A stretch of DNA of 64,000 nt from Chitinimonas taiwanensis DSM 18899. GTDB taxonomy: Bacteria; Pseudomonadota; Gammaproteobacteria; Burkholderiales; Chitinimonadaceae. The notes below the pieces were generated by a model. It was not told the DNA's origin. It ran no database searches and saw only the letters and a list, made by a program, of their open reading frames with translations. Positions 16,905 to 26,576 of this stretch are shown here, in pieces; positions within the stretch are counted from its first letter, which is position 1; every line of letters starts with the position of its first letter. The DNA lies in assembly GCF_900119825.1 (NCBI RefSeq), contig NZ_FPKR01000002.1, forward strand, positions 186,001-250,000, given 5' to 3'. The position numbers and the translations under genes are program-made.

Positions 16905-19532
16905 ATGCGCACCGCAGAAATCCGCCAGAAATTCCTTCACTTCTTCGAAGGCAAGGACCATCAGATCGTCGCCTCCAGCCCGCTCGTCCCGGGTAACGAC
17001 CCGACCATCATGTTTACCGTGGCCGGCATGGTGCAGTTCAAGGACGTGTTCCTCGGTTTCGAAAAGCGCGGCTACACGCGCGCCACCACCAGCCAGAAAT
17101 GCCTGCGCGCCGGTGGCAAGCACAATGACCTCGAGAACGTCGGCTACACCGCGCGTCACCACACCTTCTTCGAAATGCTGGGCAACTTCAGCTTCGGCGA
17201 CTATTTCAAGCGCGACGCGATCACCTATGCCTGGGAATTCCTGACCAGCCCGCAATGGCTGAACCTGCCCAAGGAAAAGCTGATGGTGACCGTGTATGCC
17301 AGCGACGATGAGGCTTACGACATCTGGCATAAGACGGTCGGTCTGCCGGCCGAGAAGATCGTGCGCATCGGTGACAACAAGGGCGCGCCCTATGCGAGCG
17401 ACAACTTCTGGACCATGGGCGACACCGGCCCCTGCGGCCCCTGCACCGAGATCTTCTACGACCACGGCCCGGACGTGGCCGGCGGCCCCCCCGGCTCGCC
17501 CGATGAAGACGGTGACCGCTTCATGGAAATCTGGAACAACGTGTTCATGCAGTTCAACCGTGACGAGGCTGGCGTGCTGCATCCGCTGCCCAAGCCTTCG
17601 GTCGATACCGGCATGGGCCTGGAGCGCCTGTCCACCGTGCTTCAGGGCGTGAAGTCCAATTACGAAACCGACATCCTGGCCAGCCTCGTCAAGGCCGCCG
17701 CGCGCGAAACCGGCGTGGCCTACACCCAGGACCAGCCCTCGCTGAAGGTGATTGCCGACCATATCCGCGCCTGTGCCTTCCTGGTGGCCGATGGCGTGCT
17801 GCCGTCCAATGAAGGCCGAGGCTATGTGCTGCGCCGCATCGTGCGCCGCGCCGTGCGACATGGTTACAAGCTCGGCCAGAAGGGCCTGTTCTTTCACAAG
17901 CTGGTGGCCGATCTGGCCAGCGCCATGGGCGATGCCTACCCGCAGCTGATCGAGGGCCAGGCGCGCATTACCGCCGCCCTGAAGGCCGAGGAAGAGCAGT
18001 TTGCCCGTACGCTGGATATCGGCATGGCCTTGCTGGAAAAGTCGCTCGAGGGCGGCAAACGCACGCTGGATGGCAAGACCGCCTTCACCCTGCACAGCAC
18101 CTATGGCTTCCCGATCGACCTGACTGCCGATATCTGCCGCGAACGCGAGCTGGAACTTGATATGGCCGGCTACGAGAAGGAGCTGGCCGAGGAACAGGAG
18201 CGCGGCCGCGCCGCCGGCAAGTTCAATGCCGCTGCCAATGTCGAATACAACGGCAATGACACGATTTTTGAAGGCTATGTGGCCAATAGCTGCGAAGCAC
18301 GCGTGCTGGCCCTGTACAAGGATGGCGCAGCCGTCGAGGTGCTGAACGCGGGTGAGGCCGGCGTGGTGGTGCTCGACAATACCGCCTTCTATGCCGAAGG
18401 CGGCGGCCAGGTTGGCGACAGCGGCGAGATCAGCGCCAGCGGCGGCCTGGCAGCGCTGTTCGATGTGCAGGACACCCAGAAGGTGAAGGCCGCGGTATTC
18501 GGCCACCAGGGCAAGCTGGTGCGCGGCACGCTGCGCCTCGGTGACACCGTGACCGCCACCATCGACCTGCACAAGCGTCTGGCCACGGCCCGTAACCACT
18601 CGGCCACCCACCTCCTGCACGCTGCCCTGCGCGAAGTACTCGGCACCCATGTGCAGCAGAAGGGCTCGCTGGTGAACAACGAGCGCACGCGCTTCGACTT
18701 CGCGCATACCCAGGCCGTCAGCGCCGAGGAAATCGCCAAGATCGAAGCGGTGGTCAACCATGTGATCGCGCAGAACTACCCGGTGAGCGCCACCATCATG
18801 AAGCAGGACGAGGCACTGAAAGCCGGCGCCATGGCCCTGTTCGGCGAGAAGTACGGTGATGAGGTACGCGTACTGAAGATGGGCCAGTTCTCCACCGAGC
18901 TGTGCGGTGGCACCCATGTGCAGCGTACCGGCGATATCGGCTTCTTCAAGATCGTGGCCGAAGGCGGCGTGGCGGCCGGCATCCGCCGCGTGGAAGCGGT
19001 GACCGGAGAAGGCGCACTGGCCTATGTGCAGGATATGGAGCGCGAAGTGAAGCGCGCCACCCAGCTGATCGGCGCCCAGCCAGGCGACCTGTTGGGCAAG
19101 CTGGAAAAGCTGCAGCTGGAACAGAAGGCGCTGGAAAAGGAAGTGGCCAAGCTCAAGGGCAAGCTGGCAGCCAGCGCGGGCGACAGCCTGCAGGATCAGG
19201 CCGTCGAGGTGAACGGCATCAAGGTGCTGGCCGCCCAGGTGGAAGGCGCCGACAACAACGCGCTGCGCGAGATGGTCGACAAGCTGAAGGACAAGCTGGG
19301 CAGCGCTGCCATCGTGCTCGGCGCGGTGGCCGAGGGCAAGGTGGCCCTGGTGGCCGGCGTGACCGCCGACCTAACCGGCAGGATCAAGGCGGGCGAGCTG
19401 GTCAATCTGGTCGCCCAGCAGGTCGGTGGCAAGGGCGGCGGCCGCCCGGACATGGCCATGGCCGGCGGCACCCAGCCCGAAGGCCTGAGCGCCGCGCTGG
19501 CCAGCGTGGCCGATTGGGTCAAGAGCAAGTAA
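16905..19532 (+). CDS. alaS: Alanine--tRNA ligase
   Basis: The 875-residue protein is full-length AlaRS: N-terminal class II catalytic domain, the tRNA-recognition middle ([19 protein letters not shown]), the editing domain with zinc-site HSATH (His565, His569) and CGGTH (Cys667, His671), then a C-terminal coiled coil and C-Ala domain. It charges tRNA-Ala and hydrolyses mis-charged Ser- and Gly-tRNA-Ala. The start ATG at 16905 gives [15 protein letters not shown], the usual N-terminus; a longer frame from 16863 is not supported. The gene is monocistronic, with a strong terminator downstream. Confidence 0.99.
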   Translation: MRTAEIRQKFLHFFEGKDHQIVASSPLVPGNDPTIMFTVAGMVQFKDVFLGFEKRGYTRATTSQKCLRAGGKHNDLENVGYTARHHTFFEMLGNFSFGDYFKRDAITYAWEFLTSPQWLNLPKEKLMVTVYASDDEAYDIWHKTVGLPAEKIVRIGDNKGAPYASDNFWTMGDTGPCGPCTEIFYDHGPDVAGGPPGSPDEDGDRFMEIWNNVFMQFNRDEAGVLHPLPKPSVDTGMGLERLSTVLQGVKSNYETDILASLVKAAARETGVAYTQDQPSLKVIADHIRACAFLVADGVLPSNEGRGYVLRRIVRRAVRHGYKLGQKGLFFHKLVADLASAMGDAYPQLIEGQARITAALKAEEEQFARTLDIGMALLEKSLEGGKRTLDGKTAFTLHSTYGFPIDLTADICRERELELDMAGYEKELAEEQERGRAAGKFNAAANVEYNGNDTIFEGYVANSCEARVLALYKDGAAVEVLNAGEAGVVVLDNTAFYAEGGGQVGDSGEISASGGLAALFDVQDTQKVKAAVFGHQGKLVRGTLRLGDTVTATIDLHKRLATARNHSATHLLHAALREVLGTHVQQKGSLVNNERTRFDFAHTQAVSAEEIAKIEAVVNHVIAQNYPVSATIMKQDEALKAGAMALFGEKYGDEVRVLKMGQFSTELCGGTHVQRTGDIGFFKIVAEGGVAAGIRRVEAVTGEGALAYVQDMEREVKRATQLIGAQPGDLLGKLEKLQLEQKALEKEVAKLKGKLAASAGDSLQDQAVEVNGIKVLAAQVEGADNNALREMVDKLKDKLGSAAIVLGAVAEGKVALVAGVTADLTGRIKAGELVNLVAQQVGGKGGGRPDMAMAGGTQPEGLSAALASVADWVKSK

Positions 19533-19547
19533 GCCGCGCAGCCCAGT

Positions 19548-19577
19548 TAAAAAGCCGACCTCGTGGTCGGCTTTTTT
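19548..19577. terminator. Bidirectional intrinsic terminator
   Basis: A 9-bp stem (19552-19560 with 19565-19573, loop TCGT) is flanked by A and T runs between the convergent alaS and sugar dehydrogenase genes. Confidence 0.9.
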
Positions 19578-19604
19578 ACGTCTGGCTTAGGGCCAGCACG
19601 ATAT

Positions 19605-20762
19605 TTATGGCTGCGGCGATAGGCGCAGAATACTGCCGTCGCCCTCGTCGGTCAGCAAATAGATCAGACCGTCCGGCCCAACCCGCACATCGCGGATACG
19701 CTGACCGAGGCCCTGCAGCAAGCGCTCTTCCTGCTTGATCTTCGTGCCGTCCAGCGCCAGGCGCACCAGCATCTGGCCGCGCAGTGCGCCAACCAGCAGG
19801 CTGCCCTGCCACTGCGCAAACGGCTGGCCCTGATAGAAGGCCATGCCCGAGGGCGCGATGCTTGGCACCCAGTAGTGAAGCGGCTGCGCCATGCCGGCCT
19901 TGCGACTACCCTCGCCGATCGGCGCACCCGAGTAATCGACACCCCAGGTAATGACTGGCCAGCCATAGTTGACGCCGGCCTGGGTCAGGTTGACCTCGTC
20001 ACCACCCTTGGCGCCATGCTCATGCGTCCACAGCTGCCCGCTGAGCGGATGGACAGCCGCTCCCTGCAGATTGCGATGCCCATAGCTCCAGATCTCCGGC
20101 CGTGCGCCCGCCTGCTTAAGGAAGGGATTGTCGGGCGGCACGCTGCCATCCGCCCGGATACGGATGACCTTGCCCAGATGGTTGTCCAGACTCTGGGCCT
20201 GATCGCGCTCGCTATAGCGGTCGCCGGTAGTAACAAACAGTGTGCCATCGGGCGCGAAGGCCAGGCGTGAACCGAAATGCAGCTGCGAGGCCACGGCCGG
20301 CTGCTGGCGGAAGATCACCTTGGGCTCGCTCAAGCCCGTCTCGTCCAGCTTGGCACGCAGCACGCTGGTGCCATTGCGCCCCTGGCCACGCGGTTCGGCA
20401 TAGCTGAGATAGATCCAACGCGTGCTGCGAAATTGCGGATCGATCGCGACATCAAGCAGACCGCCCTGCCCGCTGGCCATGATGGGCGGCAGGCCCGCCA
20501 GCGGTGCCGAAACGCGCCCATCGCTGCCGACGAGGCGCAGACGCCCGGCGCGCTCGGTCACCAGGAGGCGCCCATCGGGCAGGAAAGCCATGCCCCAGGG
20601 GTGATCAAGGCCGCCGACGAACTGGCTCAGAGTCAACGCATAGGCTTCGCTGCGAAAGCGCGCGGGCAAATCGATGGCCCAAGCGGGGCTGCTCGCGCAC
20701 AGCAGGCCCAGCGACAAGCAGAGGCCGCGCAGGCTTAGGCGCAGCGGCAGAACAGCAAACAT
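19605..20762 (-). CDS. PQQ-dependent aldose sugar dehydrogenase, YliI/Asd-like
   Basis: This 385-residue exported protein (signal peptide ending SSPAWA, about residue 29) is a six-bladed propeller of the soluble glucose/sorbosone dehydrogenase family. Family hallmarks are GLDHPWGMAFLPDGRLLVTER, the repeat GLLDVAIDPQF...YLSY, WSYGHRNLQG, WTHEHGAKGGDEVN and GVNYGWPVITWG, where His and Arg residues serve catalysis and PQQ/calcium binding. It would oxidise aldoses to lactones in the periplasm. No PQQ biosynthesis genes are visible in the window. It diverges from mgsA across about 110 bases. Confidence 0.9.
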   Translation of the reverse strand: MFAVLPLRLSLRGLCLSLGLLCASSPAWAIDLPARFRSEAYALTLSQFVGGLDHPWGMAFLPDGRLLVTERAGRLRLVGSDGRVSAPLAGLPPIMASGQGGLLDVAIDPQFRSTRWIYLSYAEPRGQGRNGTSVLRAKLDETGLSEPKVIFRQQPAVASQLHFGSRLAFAPDGTLFVTTGDRYSERDQAQSLDNHLGKVIRIRADGSVPPDNPFLKQAGARPEIWSYGHRNLQGAAVHPLSGQLWTHEHGAKGGDEVNLTQAGVNYGWPVITWGVDYSGAPIGEGSRKAGMAQPLHYWVPSIAPSGMAFYQGQPFAQWQGSLLVGALRGQMLVRLALDGTKIKQEERLLQGLGQRIRDVRVGPDGLIYLLTDEGDGSILRLSPQP

Positions 20763-20876
20763 CGTCTCACTCCTTAACTGGCGGCCAGCGCAGCGGGCTG
20801 CCTCGTTATACTAGGCACTCTCCCAAGCCATGCCCGCCACGACAGTACAGGCAGCCATAAGAAAAGGACCCAGCGC

Positions 20877-21344
20877 ATGGATTTCAAGCAGATCATCATG
20901 CAGCCGGCCAAGCAGATCGCCCTGGTCGCACACGACAATATGAAAGCCGACCTGCTCGACTGGGCCAAGTTCAATCGCGGCAGTCTGGCGCGCCACCGGC
21001 TCTTCGCCACCGGCACCACCGGTCTGTTGATCGAACGCGAACTCGGCCAGCCCGTGCATCGTTACCAGAGTGGCCCTTTGGGCGGCGACCAGCAGATCGG
21101 CGCCGCGATTGCCGAGCAGCAGATCGACTTCCTGATCTTTTTCTGGGACCCGCTCGAACCCCAGCCGCACGACCCGGATGTGAAAGCCCTGCTGCGCATG
21201 GCCGTGGTCTGGAATATACCGATGGCCAGCAACCGTGCCTCGGCCGATTTCCTGATTTCGTCCAGCCTGATGGACAAGGCCTACCCACGCCGGGTGCCCG
21301 ACTACAGCGCGCACGCCGAGCGCGCGCTGCCCAAAACCGCCTGA
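20877..21344 (+). CDS. mgsA: Methylglyoxal synthase
   Basis: The 155-residue protein matches MgsA, which converts dihydroxyacetone phosphate to methylglyoxal and phosphate, bypassing lower glycolysis when phosphate is scarce. Visible active-site and phosphate-binding motifs are ALVAHDNMKADL near the start, FATGTTG, SGPLGGDQQIGAAIAE and the catalytic region LIFFWDPLEPQPHDPDVKALLR. The length equals the E. coli enzyme within a few residues. The DUF4197 gene follows after 15 bases, so the two probably form a transcription unit. Confidence 0.96.
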   Translation: MDFKQIIMQPAKQIALVAHDNMKADLLDWAKFNRGSLARHRLFATGTTGLLIERELGQPVHRYQSGPLGGDQQIGAAIAEQQIDFLIFFWDPLEPQPHDPDVKALLRMAVVWNIPMASNRASADFLISSSLMDKAYPRRVPDYSAHAERALPKTA

Positions 21345-21359
21345 ATCCGCGAGCCCACC

Positions 21360-22043
21360 ATGTTGCCCTACCGCCTTACTGCCCTTTGCCTGCCCCTGCT
21401 GCTCAGCCTGAGCGCCCAGGCCATCAGCCTCGATCAATTGACTGGCAAGGACGCCAGCGCCGGCCTGAAGGAGGCGCTGACCGTGGCCGCCAATAGCGCG
21501 GTCAGCCAGCTTGGTCAGTCCGATGGCTTTCTGGGCAACCAGCAGGTCAAGATTCCGCTGCCCGATAGCCTGAAGAAGGCCGAGAAGATGCTGCGCAAAT
21601 TCGGCATGGGTGCCCAGGCCGATGAGCTGATCACCACCATGAACCGCGCCGCCGAGGGCGCCGTGGTGGAAGCCAAGCCCATCCTGGTCAATTCGATCAA
21701 GCAGATGAGCTGGCAGGACGCCAAGGGCATACTCAGCGGCGGCGAATCGGCTGCCACCGACTATTTCCGCCGTACCAGCAGCCAAGCCATCGCGGCCAAA
21801 TTCCTGCCCATCGTGAAGAAGTCCACCGCCAAGCTGCAGCTGGCAGACAAATACAATGCCTATGCAGGCCAGGCGGCCCAGTTCGGCCTGATCAAGGCCG
21901 AGGATGCCAATCTTGATGACTATGTGACCCGCAAGGCCATGGACGGGCTGTTCCTGATGATTGCCGACAAGGAGAAAGCCATCCGCGCCGACCCGATGGG
22001 CCAAGCCAGCAAGCTGCTGCAGAAGGTATTCAGCGCCAACTAG
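21360..22043 (+). CDS. DUF4197 exported protein
   Basis: This 227-residue protein has a signal peptide (MLPYRLTALCLPLLLSLSAQA) and a mature part of helices matching DUF4197: KDASAGLKEALTVAANSAVSQL, IPLPDSLKKAEKMLRKFGMG, MNRAAEGAVVEAKPI and the C-terminal YVTRKAMDGLFLMIADKEKAIR. It is predicted periplasmic and the biochemical role of the family is unknown. It lies 15 bases after mgsA. A hairpin without a T run (about 22048-22075) follows the stop and may be a weak terminator between this gene and the convergent gene ending at 22085. Confidence 0.9.
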   Translation: MLPYRLTALCLPLLLSLSAQAISLDQLTGKDASAGLKEALTVAANSAVSQLGQSDGFLGNQQVKIPLPDSLKKAEKMLRKFGMGAQADELITTMNRAAEGAVVEAKPILVNSIKQMSWQDAKGILSGGESAATDYFRRTSSQAIAAKFLPIVKKSTAKLQLADKYNAYAGQAAQFGLIKAEDANLDDYVTRKAMDGLFLMIADKEKAIRADPMGQASKLLQKVFSAN

Positions 22044-22084
22044 GCAGGTGGCTGCAGGTGGCACGCAGCCACCCGCAACTCAGC

Positions 22085-23164
22085 TCAAGGCGCGTAGAAG
22101 AAGGCATCGATATAGTCAGGAGTTACCTCGGCCAAGGTGGCCGGCGACCAATGCGGCGCATTGTCCTTGTCGACCAGCAAGGCGCGCACACCCTCGGCGA
22201 AATCAGGGTGACGGCAGCATTGGCGCGACAGATTGAGTTCCATCTCGAACACCTGCGCGAGTGACAGCTGACGCGCGCGCTGCTGGGCGGCCAGCACTAG
22301 GCGGATCGAGGTCGGCGAACCGGCCGCCAGCTTCTGCGCACCCGCACGTAGCCAGTCATCCGCGCCGTTGTAGCTGCAGATGGCCGCCACCATTTCATCC
22401 ACGCTCTCGTAATCCATCAGCGAACGGATCGCATCGAAGTGGCTGCGTATCGGCGAAGCCGGCAGCTCCAGCGCATGCTGGCGCATCTGATCGCGCAGAT
22501 AATTGCCGAGCACCGCCTTATCGGCCTCACCCCACCCCTGCCAGGACAAGGCCCCCAGGCCGGCGAAGACCTGATCGCGCGCACTACTGGGCAGAGCAAA
22601 ATCCGCCAGGTCCACATATAGCGCGTCGGCCGCATTGAAGGAGGCGCCGGTCAGGCCCAGGTAGAGCCCGAGACGCCCGGGCAAGCGATTCAGGAACCAG
22701 GACGCCCCCACGTCCGGGTAGAGGCCGATGGTGATCTCCGGCATGGCGATGCGCGAGCGCTCGGTCACCACGCGATGGCTGGCCCCGGCCATCAAGCCCA
22801 GGCCCCCGCCCATCACGATGCCGTGGCCCCAGGCCAGGATGGGCTTGGGATAGGTATGAATCGCGTAATCGAGCGCGTATTCCTCACCAAAGAAGGCATC
22901 GGTCAGCGCAAAGTCGCCAGCACGGATGGCCGCATGCATGGCCACCACATCGCCACCGGCACAGAAGGCCTTCTCGCCCGCGCCGCGTAGCAGCACGCAG
23001 GCAACGCGTGCATCGTCCCGCCAAGCCGCCAGTTGCGGGGCAATCTGGCGAATCATCTCCAAGGACAGCGCATTGAGCGACTTCTCGGCGCTCAGGGTGA
23101 TCTGGCCGATCAGATGGCCGCTCTCGGTGGGCAGTAGCTCGAATACGACAGTCTTGCTGGTCAT
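22085..23164 (-). CDS. 3-hydroxyisobutyryl-CoA hydrolase-like enzyme (crotonase superfamily)
   Basis: This 359-residue protein is longer than ordinary enoyl-CoA hydratases and matches the ECH_2/HIBYL-CoA hydrolase type: GEKAFCAGGDVVAMH, the oxyanion-hole region GHGIVMGGGLGLM, and MPEITIGLYPDVGASWFLNRLPG with the family's catalytic Glu/Asp residues. The expected reaction releases 3-hydroxyisobutyrate from its CoA ester in valine catabolism. I use the ATG at 23164, seven bases after AAGGA; a GTG one codon upstream is possible. It is the last gene of a minus-strand run with an enoyl-CoA hydratase and an exported unknown. Confidence 0.87.
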   Translation of the reverse strand: MTSKTVVFELLPTESGHLIGQITLSAEKSLNALSLEMIRQIAPQLAAWRDDARVACVLLRGAGEKAFCAGGDVVAMHAAIRAGDFALTDAFFGEEYALDYAIHTYPKPILAWGHGIVMGGGLGLMAGASHRVVTERSRIAMPEITIGLYPDVGASWFLNRLPGRLGLYLGLTGASFNAADALYVDLADFALPSSARDQVFAGLGALSWQGWGEADKAVLGNYLRDQMRQHALELPASPIRSHFDAIRSLMDYESVDEMVAAICSYNGADDWLRAGAQKLAAGSPTSIRLVLAAQQRARQLSLAQVFEMELNLSRQCCRHPDFAEGVRALLVDKDNAPHWSPATLAEVTPDYIDAFFYAP

Positions 23165-23189
23165 CACACATTCCTTCCAGGCCGCGTGC

Positions 23190-23852
23190 TCAACAGCCGC
23201 GCGGGTAATACCAAAGATTCAGGGCGCCATCACGCCCACGCAAGGGCAGCCAGCCACGCGCCAGCACCAGGCTGGCTTCACCGTGTGTGCACACATTCGC
23301 TCGTATGGCGATATGGAACCAGGTCTGCCCAAACCGTTCACGCTGACCCAGCAGATCAAACTGCAGGCCGCTGGCTGGTGGCAAACCGGGCTGGGCACGC
23401 AGCAAGCCACCAACACGCTTAGCCAGTCGACCATTCCAGCTGGCAGTCGGGTAGCGCAGGCGCTCAGCACTGAGCAGGCTGGCATAGCTTTGCCAATGCT
23501 GGCCGGCCTGTGCGGGCAACCAGCGTAGCGCGCTGCCCGCGGTAGCCTCGCGTAGCGCCACGCCCCACCAGCCGGGCTGCTGTGCATAGATCAGCAGTCG
23601 GGCTTGCTCATAGTCAGTTTCAAGATAGGCGAGATCGCCAGCGCTATAGGTTTGCAACGCGCCGCCCGGCTTATCGGCCAGCCAGAGCGGCTGGGCGAGC
23701 TGCTCGGGCAGCGTTAGGGCCGGGTCGATCAGCACGCCCAGACTGGTCGCGGGTGGCTCGGGCTGCGGCTGGTAATCGGCGCTCCCAGCCCAGCCCAAAC
23801 ACGCTAGGCAGGCGAGCGCGACCCACCTAGCGGTTCTTCCAGACCGGCGCAC
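23190..23852 (-). CDS. Unknown exported protein between two crotonase genes
   Basis: This 220-residue frame starts with a basic N-terminus and a hydrophobic stretch ending near GWAGSA, a plausible signal peptide. The mature part is Trp/Leu-rich, with two cysteines (NVCTHGE and the C-terminal Cys220). I do not recognise a domain. Its start lies inside the 3' end of the upstream enoyl-CoA hydratase gene (26-base overlap), and it ends 25 bases before the hydrolase gene, so all three are probably co-transcribed. A shared function with the acyl-CoA enzymes is not implied, because the product appears to be exported. Confidence 0.65.
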   Translation of the reverse strand: MRRSGRTARWVALACLACLGWAGSADYQPQPEPPATSLGVLIDPALTLPEQLAQPLWLADKPGGALQTYSAGDLAYLETDYEQARLLIYAQQPGWWGVALREATAGSALRWLPAQAGQHWQSYASLLSAERLRYPTASWNGRLAKRVGGLLRAQPGLPPASGLQFDLLGQRERFGQTWFHIAIRANVCTHGEASLVLARGWLPLRGRDGALNLWYYPRGC

Positions 23853-24603
23853 GCTTTTCCAGGAAGGCTTGCACGCCTTCTTGCTGATCTTCGGTATCGA
23901 ACAGATCGACGAACATTTCCCGCTCCAGCGTCAGTGCCGACCACATGCTCTGCTTGCGCGCGGCCTGGATCAGCTGCTTGCAGGCGCTGACCGCGCTCGG
24001 ACTCTGCTTGGCTACCTTCTCGGCCATGGCCAGCGCAAACTGGCGCGCTTCACCGGTCGGCACCACTTCCTCGACCAGACCGATGCGCAAGGCGGTCGGG
24101 GCATCGACGCGTTCGCCACAGAGAATCATGCGCTTGGCCCAGCCCTCGCCCACCAGCCAGGGCAGATGCTGGCTGCCCATACCGCCAGGCAGAAGGCCCA
24201 CGCTGGCTTCGGGCAGCGCCATCACCGCATGTTCCTCGGCGATGCGGATATCGCAGGCCAACGCGGCTTCCAGCCCGCCACCCATTGCGTAGCCATTGAT
24301 GGCCGCGATGCTGACGCCACGGAACTGGGCCAGCGCCTCGAACGCCTTGCCGAAGTAGGTGATCATGGTGCGCGCGCGCGCCTTGTCGCCGCTGCCGAAT
24401 ACCTTGAGGTCGGCACCGGCGCTGAAGAACTTCGGGCCTTCGCCGGTCAGTACCAGCGCATAGATATCGCGTTCTTCATTCAGCGCCTCCACCATGCGGC
24501 GCAGGGCCGGCAGGCTCTCTTCGGTCCAGGTATTGGCGGGCGGGTTGCGGATGGTGATCAGCGCGGTATGGCCGATGCGCTCGAGTTGCAGCAGGTCGCT
24601 CAT
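23827..24603 (-). CDS. Enoyl-CoA hydratase/isomerase family protein
   Basis: This 258-residue protein has the canonical crotonase length. The first oxyanion-hole segment is PKFFSAGADLKVFG, the second AAINGYAMGGGLEAALACDIRIA, and both catalytic glutamate regions are present (GGGLEAALA and MALPEASVGLLPGGMGSQ). It probably hydrates 2-enoyl-CoA esters in fatty-acid or branched-chain amino-acid breakdown; the exact substrate is uncertain. The ATG at 24603 follows AAGGAG on the minus strand with good spacing, so the longer open frame upstream is discounted. It is first in a three-gene unit with an exported unknown and a HIBYL-CoA hydrolase-like gene. Confidence 0.9.
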   Translation of the reverse strand: MSDLLQLERIGHTALITIRNPPANTWTEESLPALRRMVEALNEERDIYALVLTGEGPKFFSAGADLKVFGSGDKARARTMITYFGKAFEALAQFRGVSIAAINGYAMGGGLEAALACDIRIAEEHAVMALPEASVGLLPGGMGSQHLPWLVGEGWAKRMILCGERVDAPTALRIGLVEEVVPTGEARQFALAMAEKVAKQSPSAVSACKQLIQAARKQSMWSALTLEREMFVDLFDTEDQQEGVQAFLEKRAPVWKNR

Positions 24604-24730
24604 GGGGTCTCCTTGTCGGTTTTCTCGCCACAGACTATAGCGCCAAGTGCGCGCTTGCTGGCGAGGATTGACGCACGCGTCAATTTGGCGCCACACTCGC
24701 GCCCCTCAACCCCTCGCAAGGACCTCTGCC

Positions 24731-25006
24731 ATGAAGCATTTTCTTCTCGCCTTTGCCCTGATCAGTACGGCTGCCTGGGCGAATGAGCCAGTGAAGCCCA
24801 GCTGCACCAAGCCTGAATTCCCAGGCAAGCTGGCCAGCGATATGCAGATGAAGACCTTCAATCGCCGCTTCAAGGAATACGGCGATTGCATGAAGAAGTT
24901 CATCGACGAGCAATCGGCTGTGGTCAAGAGTGCGACTGATGCGGCCAATATGGCCATCAATGACTACAACGCCGCCGTCAAGGAAGTGCAAGGCGCGGGT
25001 CAGTAA
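24731..25006 (+). CDS. Small exported protein of unknown function
   Basis: This 91-residue frame starts at the ATG at 24731 (CAAGGACC upstream) with a signal peptide (MKHFLLAFALISTAAWA, about 17 residues). The mature chain of about 74 residues is helical and has two cysteines (PSCTKP and GDCMKKF) that may pair. The motif FPGKLASDMQMKTFNRRFKEYGDCMKKFI recurs, as I recall, in small betaproteobacterial and xanthomonad periplasmic proteins, but I cannot name a domain. The gene stands alone between the divergent enoyl-CoA hydratase and the convergent tldD. Confidence 0.75.
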   Translation: MKHFLLAFALISTAAWANEPVKPSCTKPEFPGKLASDMQMKTFNRRFKEYGDCMKKFIDEQSAVVKSATDAANMAINDYNAAVKEVQGAGQ

Positions 25007-25046
25007 AAAACAAGACGGGGTAGTCAGCAATCCGCTGGCTACCCCG
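25005..25046 (-). terminator. Intrinsic terminator of the yhdP-tldD cluster
   Basis: A 13-bp stem with one G-U pair (25016-25028 with 25034-25046, loop AATCC) is followed on the minus strand by TCTTG and a six-base T run (25010-25005), downstream of the tldD stop at 25073. It may also slow plus-strand transcription. Confidence 0.85.
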
Positions 25047-25072
25047 CTTCACTCTCCCCTGCTCGTGGCCGC

Positions 25073-26524
25073 TCAGGCTGTCCCACCGACCGTCAAACCA
25101 CCGTCCACGCGTATGGTCGGTTGCCCCACCCCCACTGGCACGCTCTGGCCTTCCTTGCCGCAAGTGCCTACGCCGGGGTCGAGCTGCATATCGTTGCCGA
25201 TCAGACCCACCCGGGTCAGCACATCCGGGCCGTTACCGATCAGGGTTGCGCCCTTGACCGGGTACTGGATCTTGCCGTCTTCCACCCAGTAGGCCTCGCT
25301 GGCCGAAAACACAAACTTGCCGCTGGTGATATCGACCTGGCCGCCGGCGAAATTGGCCGCATACAAGCCGCGCTTGATCGAGCCGATGATCTCCTCGGCC
25401 GAGGTGTCACCATTCATCATCACGGTATTGGTCATGCGCGGCATGGTAATGTGCGCATAGCTTTCGCGCCGTGCATTGCCGGTAATCGGCACCCCCATCA
25501 GGCGCGCATTCAGGCTGTCCTGCATATAGCCTTGCAGGATGCCGTCCTCAATCAGCACCGTGCGCTGGGTTGGGTTGCCCTCATCGTCCACATTCAATGA
25601 GCCGCGCCGATCGGCAATCGTGCCGTCATCCACTACGGTCACACCCTTGGCCGCCACGCGCTGACCAACGCGGCCGGCAAAGGCCGAGCTGCCCTTGCGA
25701 TTGAAATCGCCCTCCAGGCCATGGCCGATTGCCTCATGCAACAGGATGCCGGGCCAGCCACTGCCTAGCACCACGGTCATCTCGCCGGCCGGCGCCGGGC
25801 GCGCATCCAGATTGACCAGAGCCTGGCGCACGGCTTCGCGCGCATAGCCTTGCAAGCGTTCCTCACTGAAATAGCTGTAGTCGAAGCGGCCGCCGCCGCC
25901 CACATGGGCCGATTCGCGCCGGCCATGCTGCTCAACGATCACCTGCACGCCAACCCGCACCAGCGGGCGCACATCGGCAGCACGGTGACCATCGTGACGC
26001 GCGATGTAGACGACCTCGTACTCACCGGCCAGGCTGGCCATCACCTGCGTCACGCGCGGGTCCAGGCTGCGCGTGTAGCGCTCCAGGCCCTCTAGCAGCG
26101 CCACCTTGGCTGCCTCATCCAGACTGGCCAGCGGGTCCCTGCCGCGGTACAGCGCATGGCCACTACCATGCCGGCTGCTGCCCGCCACGCCACGGCCACC
26201 CTGTCGGCCAATTGCACGCGTGGCCTGAGCCGCCGAATGCAGCGCAGCGGCACTGATATCGTCCGAATAGGCAAACGCGGTCTTCTCGCCGCTGACCACG
26301 CGCACACCGACGCCCTGGTCGATATTAAAGCTGCCGGCCTTGACGATGCCCTCTTCCAGGCTCCAGCCCTCGGCACGGCTGTACTGGAAGTAGAGGTCGG
26401 CATAGTCGACCTCGCGAGTCATGATTTCGCCGAACACCTGCTCGAGCGCGGCATCGTCAAGCTGGTAGGGATCGAGCAAATACTGGCCGGCGGCCTGGCT
26501 GGCCTGCGTGTAGGCGAATGTCAT
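25073..26524 (-). CDS. tldD: Metalloprotease TldD
   Basis: The 483-residue protein is full-length TldD, which with TldE (PmbA) forms a heterodimeric zinc protease acting on unfolded or modified peptides (microcin B17 leader processing, CcdA degradation). The zinc helix HEAIGHGLEGD lies near residue 260, the glycine-rich motif SSAFAGRVGQRVAAKGVTVVDDG follows, and the C-terminus GTCGKEGQSVPVG...RVDGGLTVGGTA is conserved. The partner tldE is not in the window. It is the last gene of a minus-strand cluster with yhdP, a nitrilase-family amidase and a binding protein; yhdP-tldD linkage is also known from E. coli. Confidence 0.97.
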   Translation of the reverse strand: MTFAYTQASQAAGQYLLDPYQLDDAALEQVFGEIMTREVDYADLYFQYSRAEGWSLEEGIVKAGSFNIDQGVGVRVVSGEKTAFAYSDDISAAALHSAAQATRAIGRQGGRGVAGSSRHGSGHALYRGRDPLASLDEAAKVALLEGLERYTRSLDPRVTQVMASLAGEYEVVYIARHDGHRAADVRPLVRVGVQVIVEQHGRRESAHVGGGGRFDYSYFSEERLQGYAREAVRQALVNLDARPAPAGEMTVVLGSGWPGILLHEAIGHGLEGDFNRKGSSAFAGRVGQRVAAKGVTVVDDGTIADRRGSLNVDDEGNPTQRTVLIEDGILQGYMQDSLNARLMGVPITGNARRESYAHITMPRMTNTVMMNGDTSAEEIIGSIKRGLYAANFAGGQVDITSGKFVFSASEAYWVEDGKIQYPVKGATLIGNGPDVLTRVGLIGNDMQLDPGVGTCGKEGQSVPVGVGQPTIRVDGGLTVGGTA

Positions 26525-26576
26525 CGGGAAGACGCTTTCTGTATGCGCCCCGGCGCGGCGGCGCCTGAGGCTGAAT

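Noticed and set aside
16752-18917. Minus-strand open frame of 721 codons opposite alaS
   Set aside because: Antisense shadow of a universal tRNA synthetase gene.
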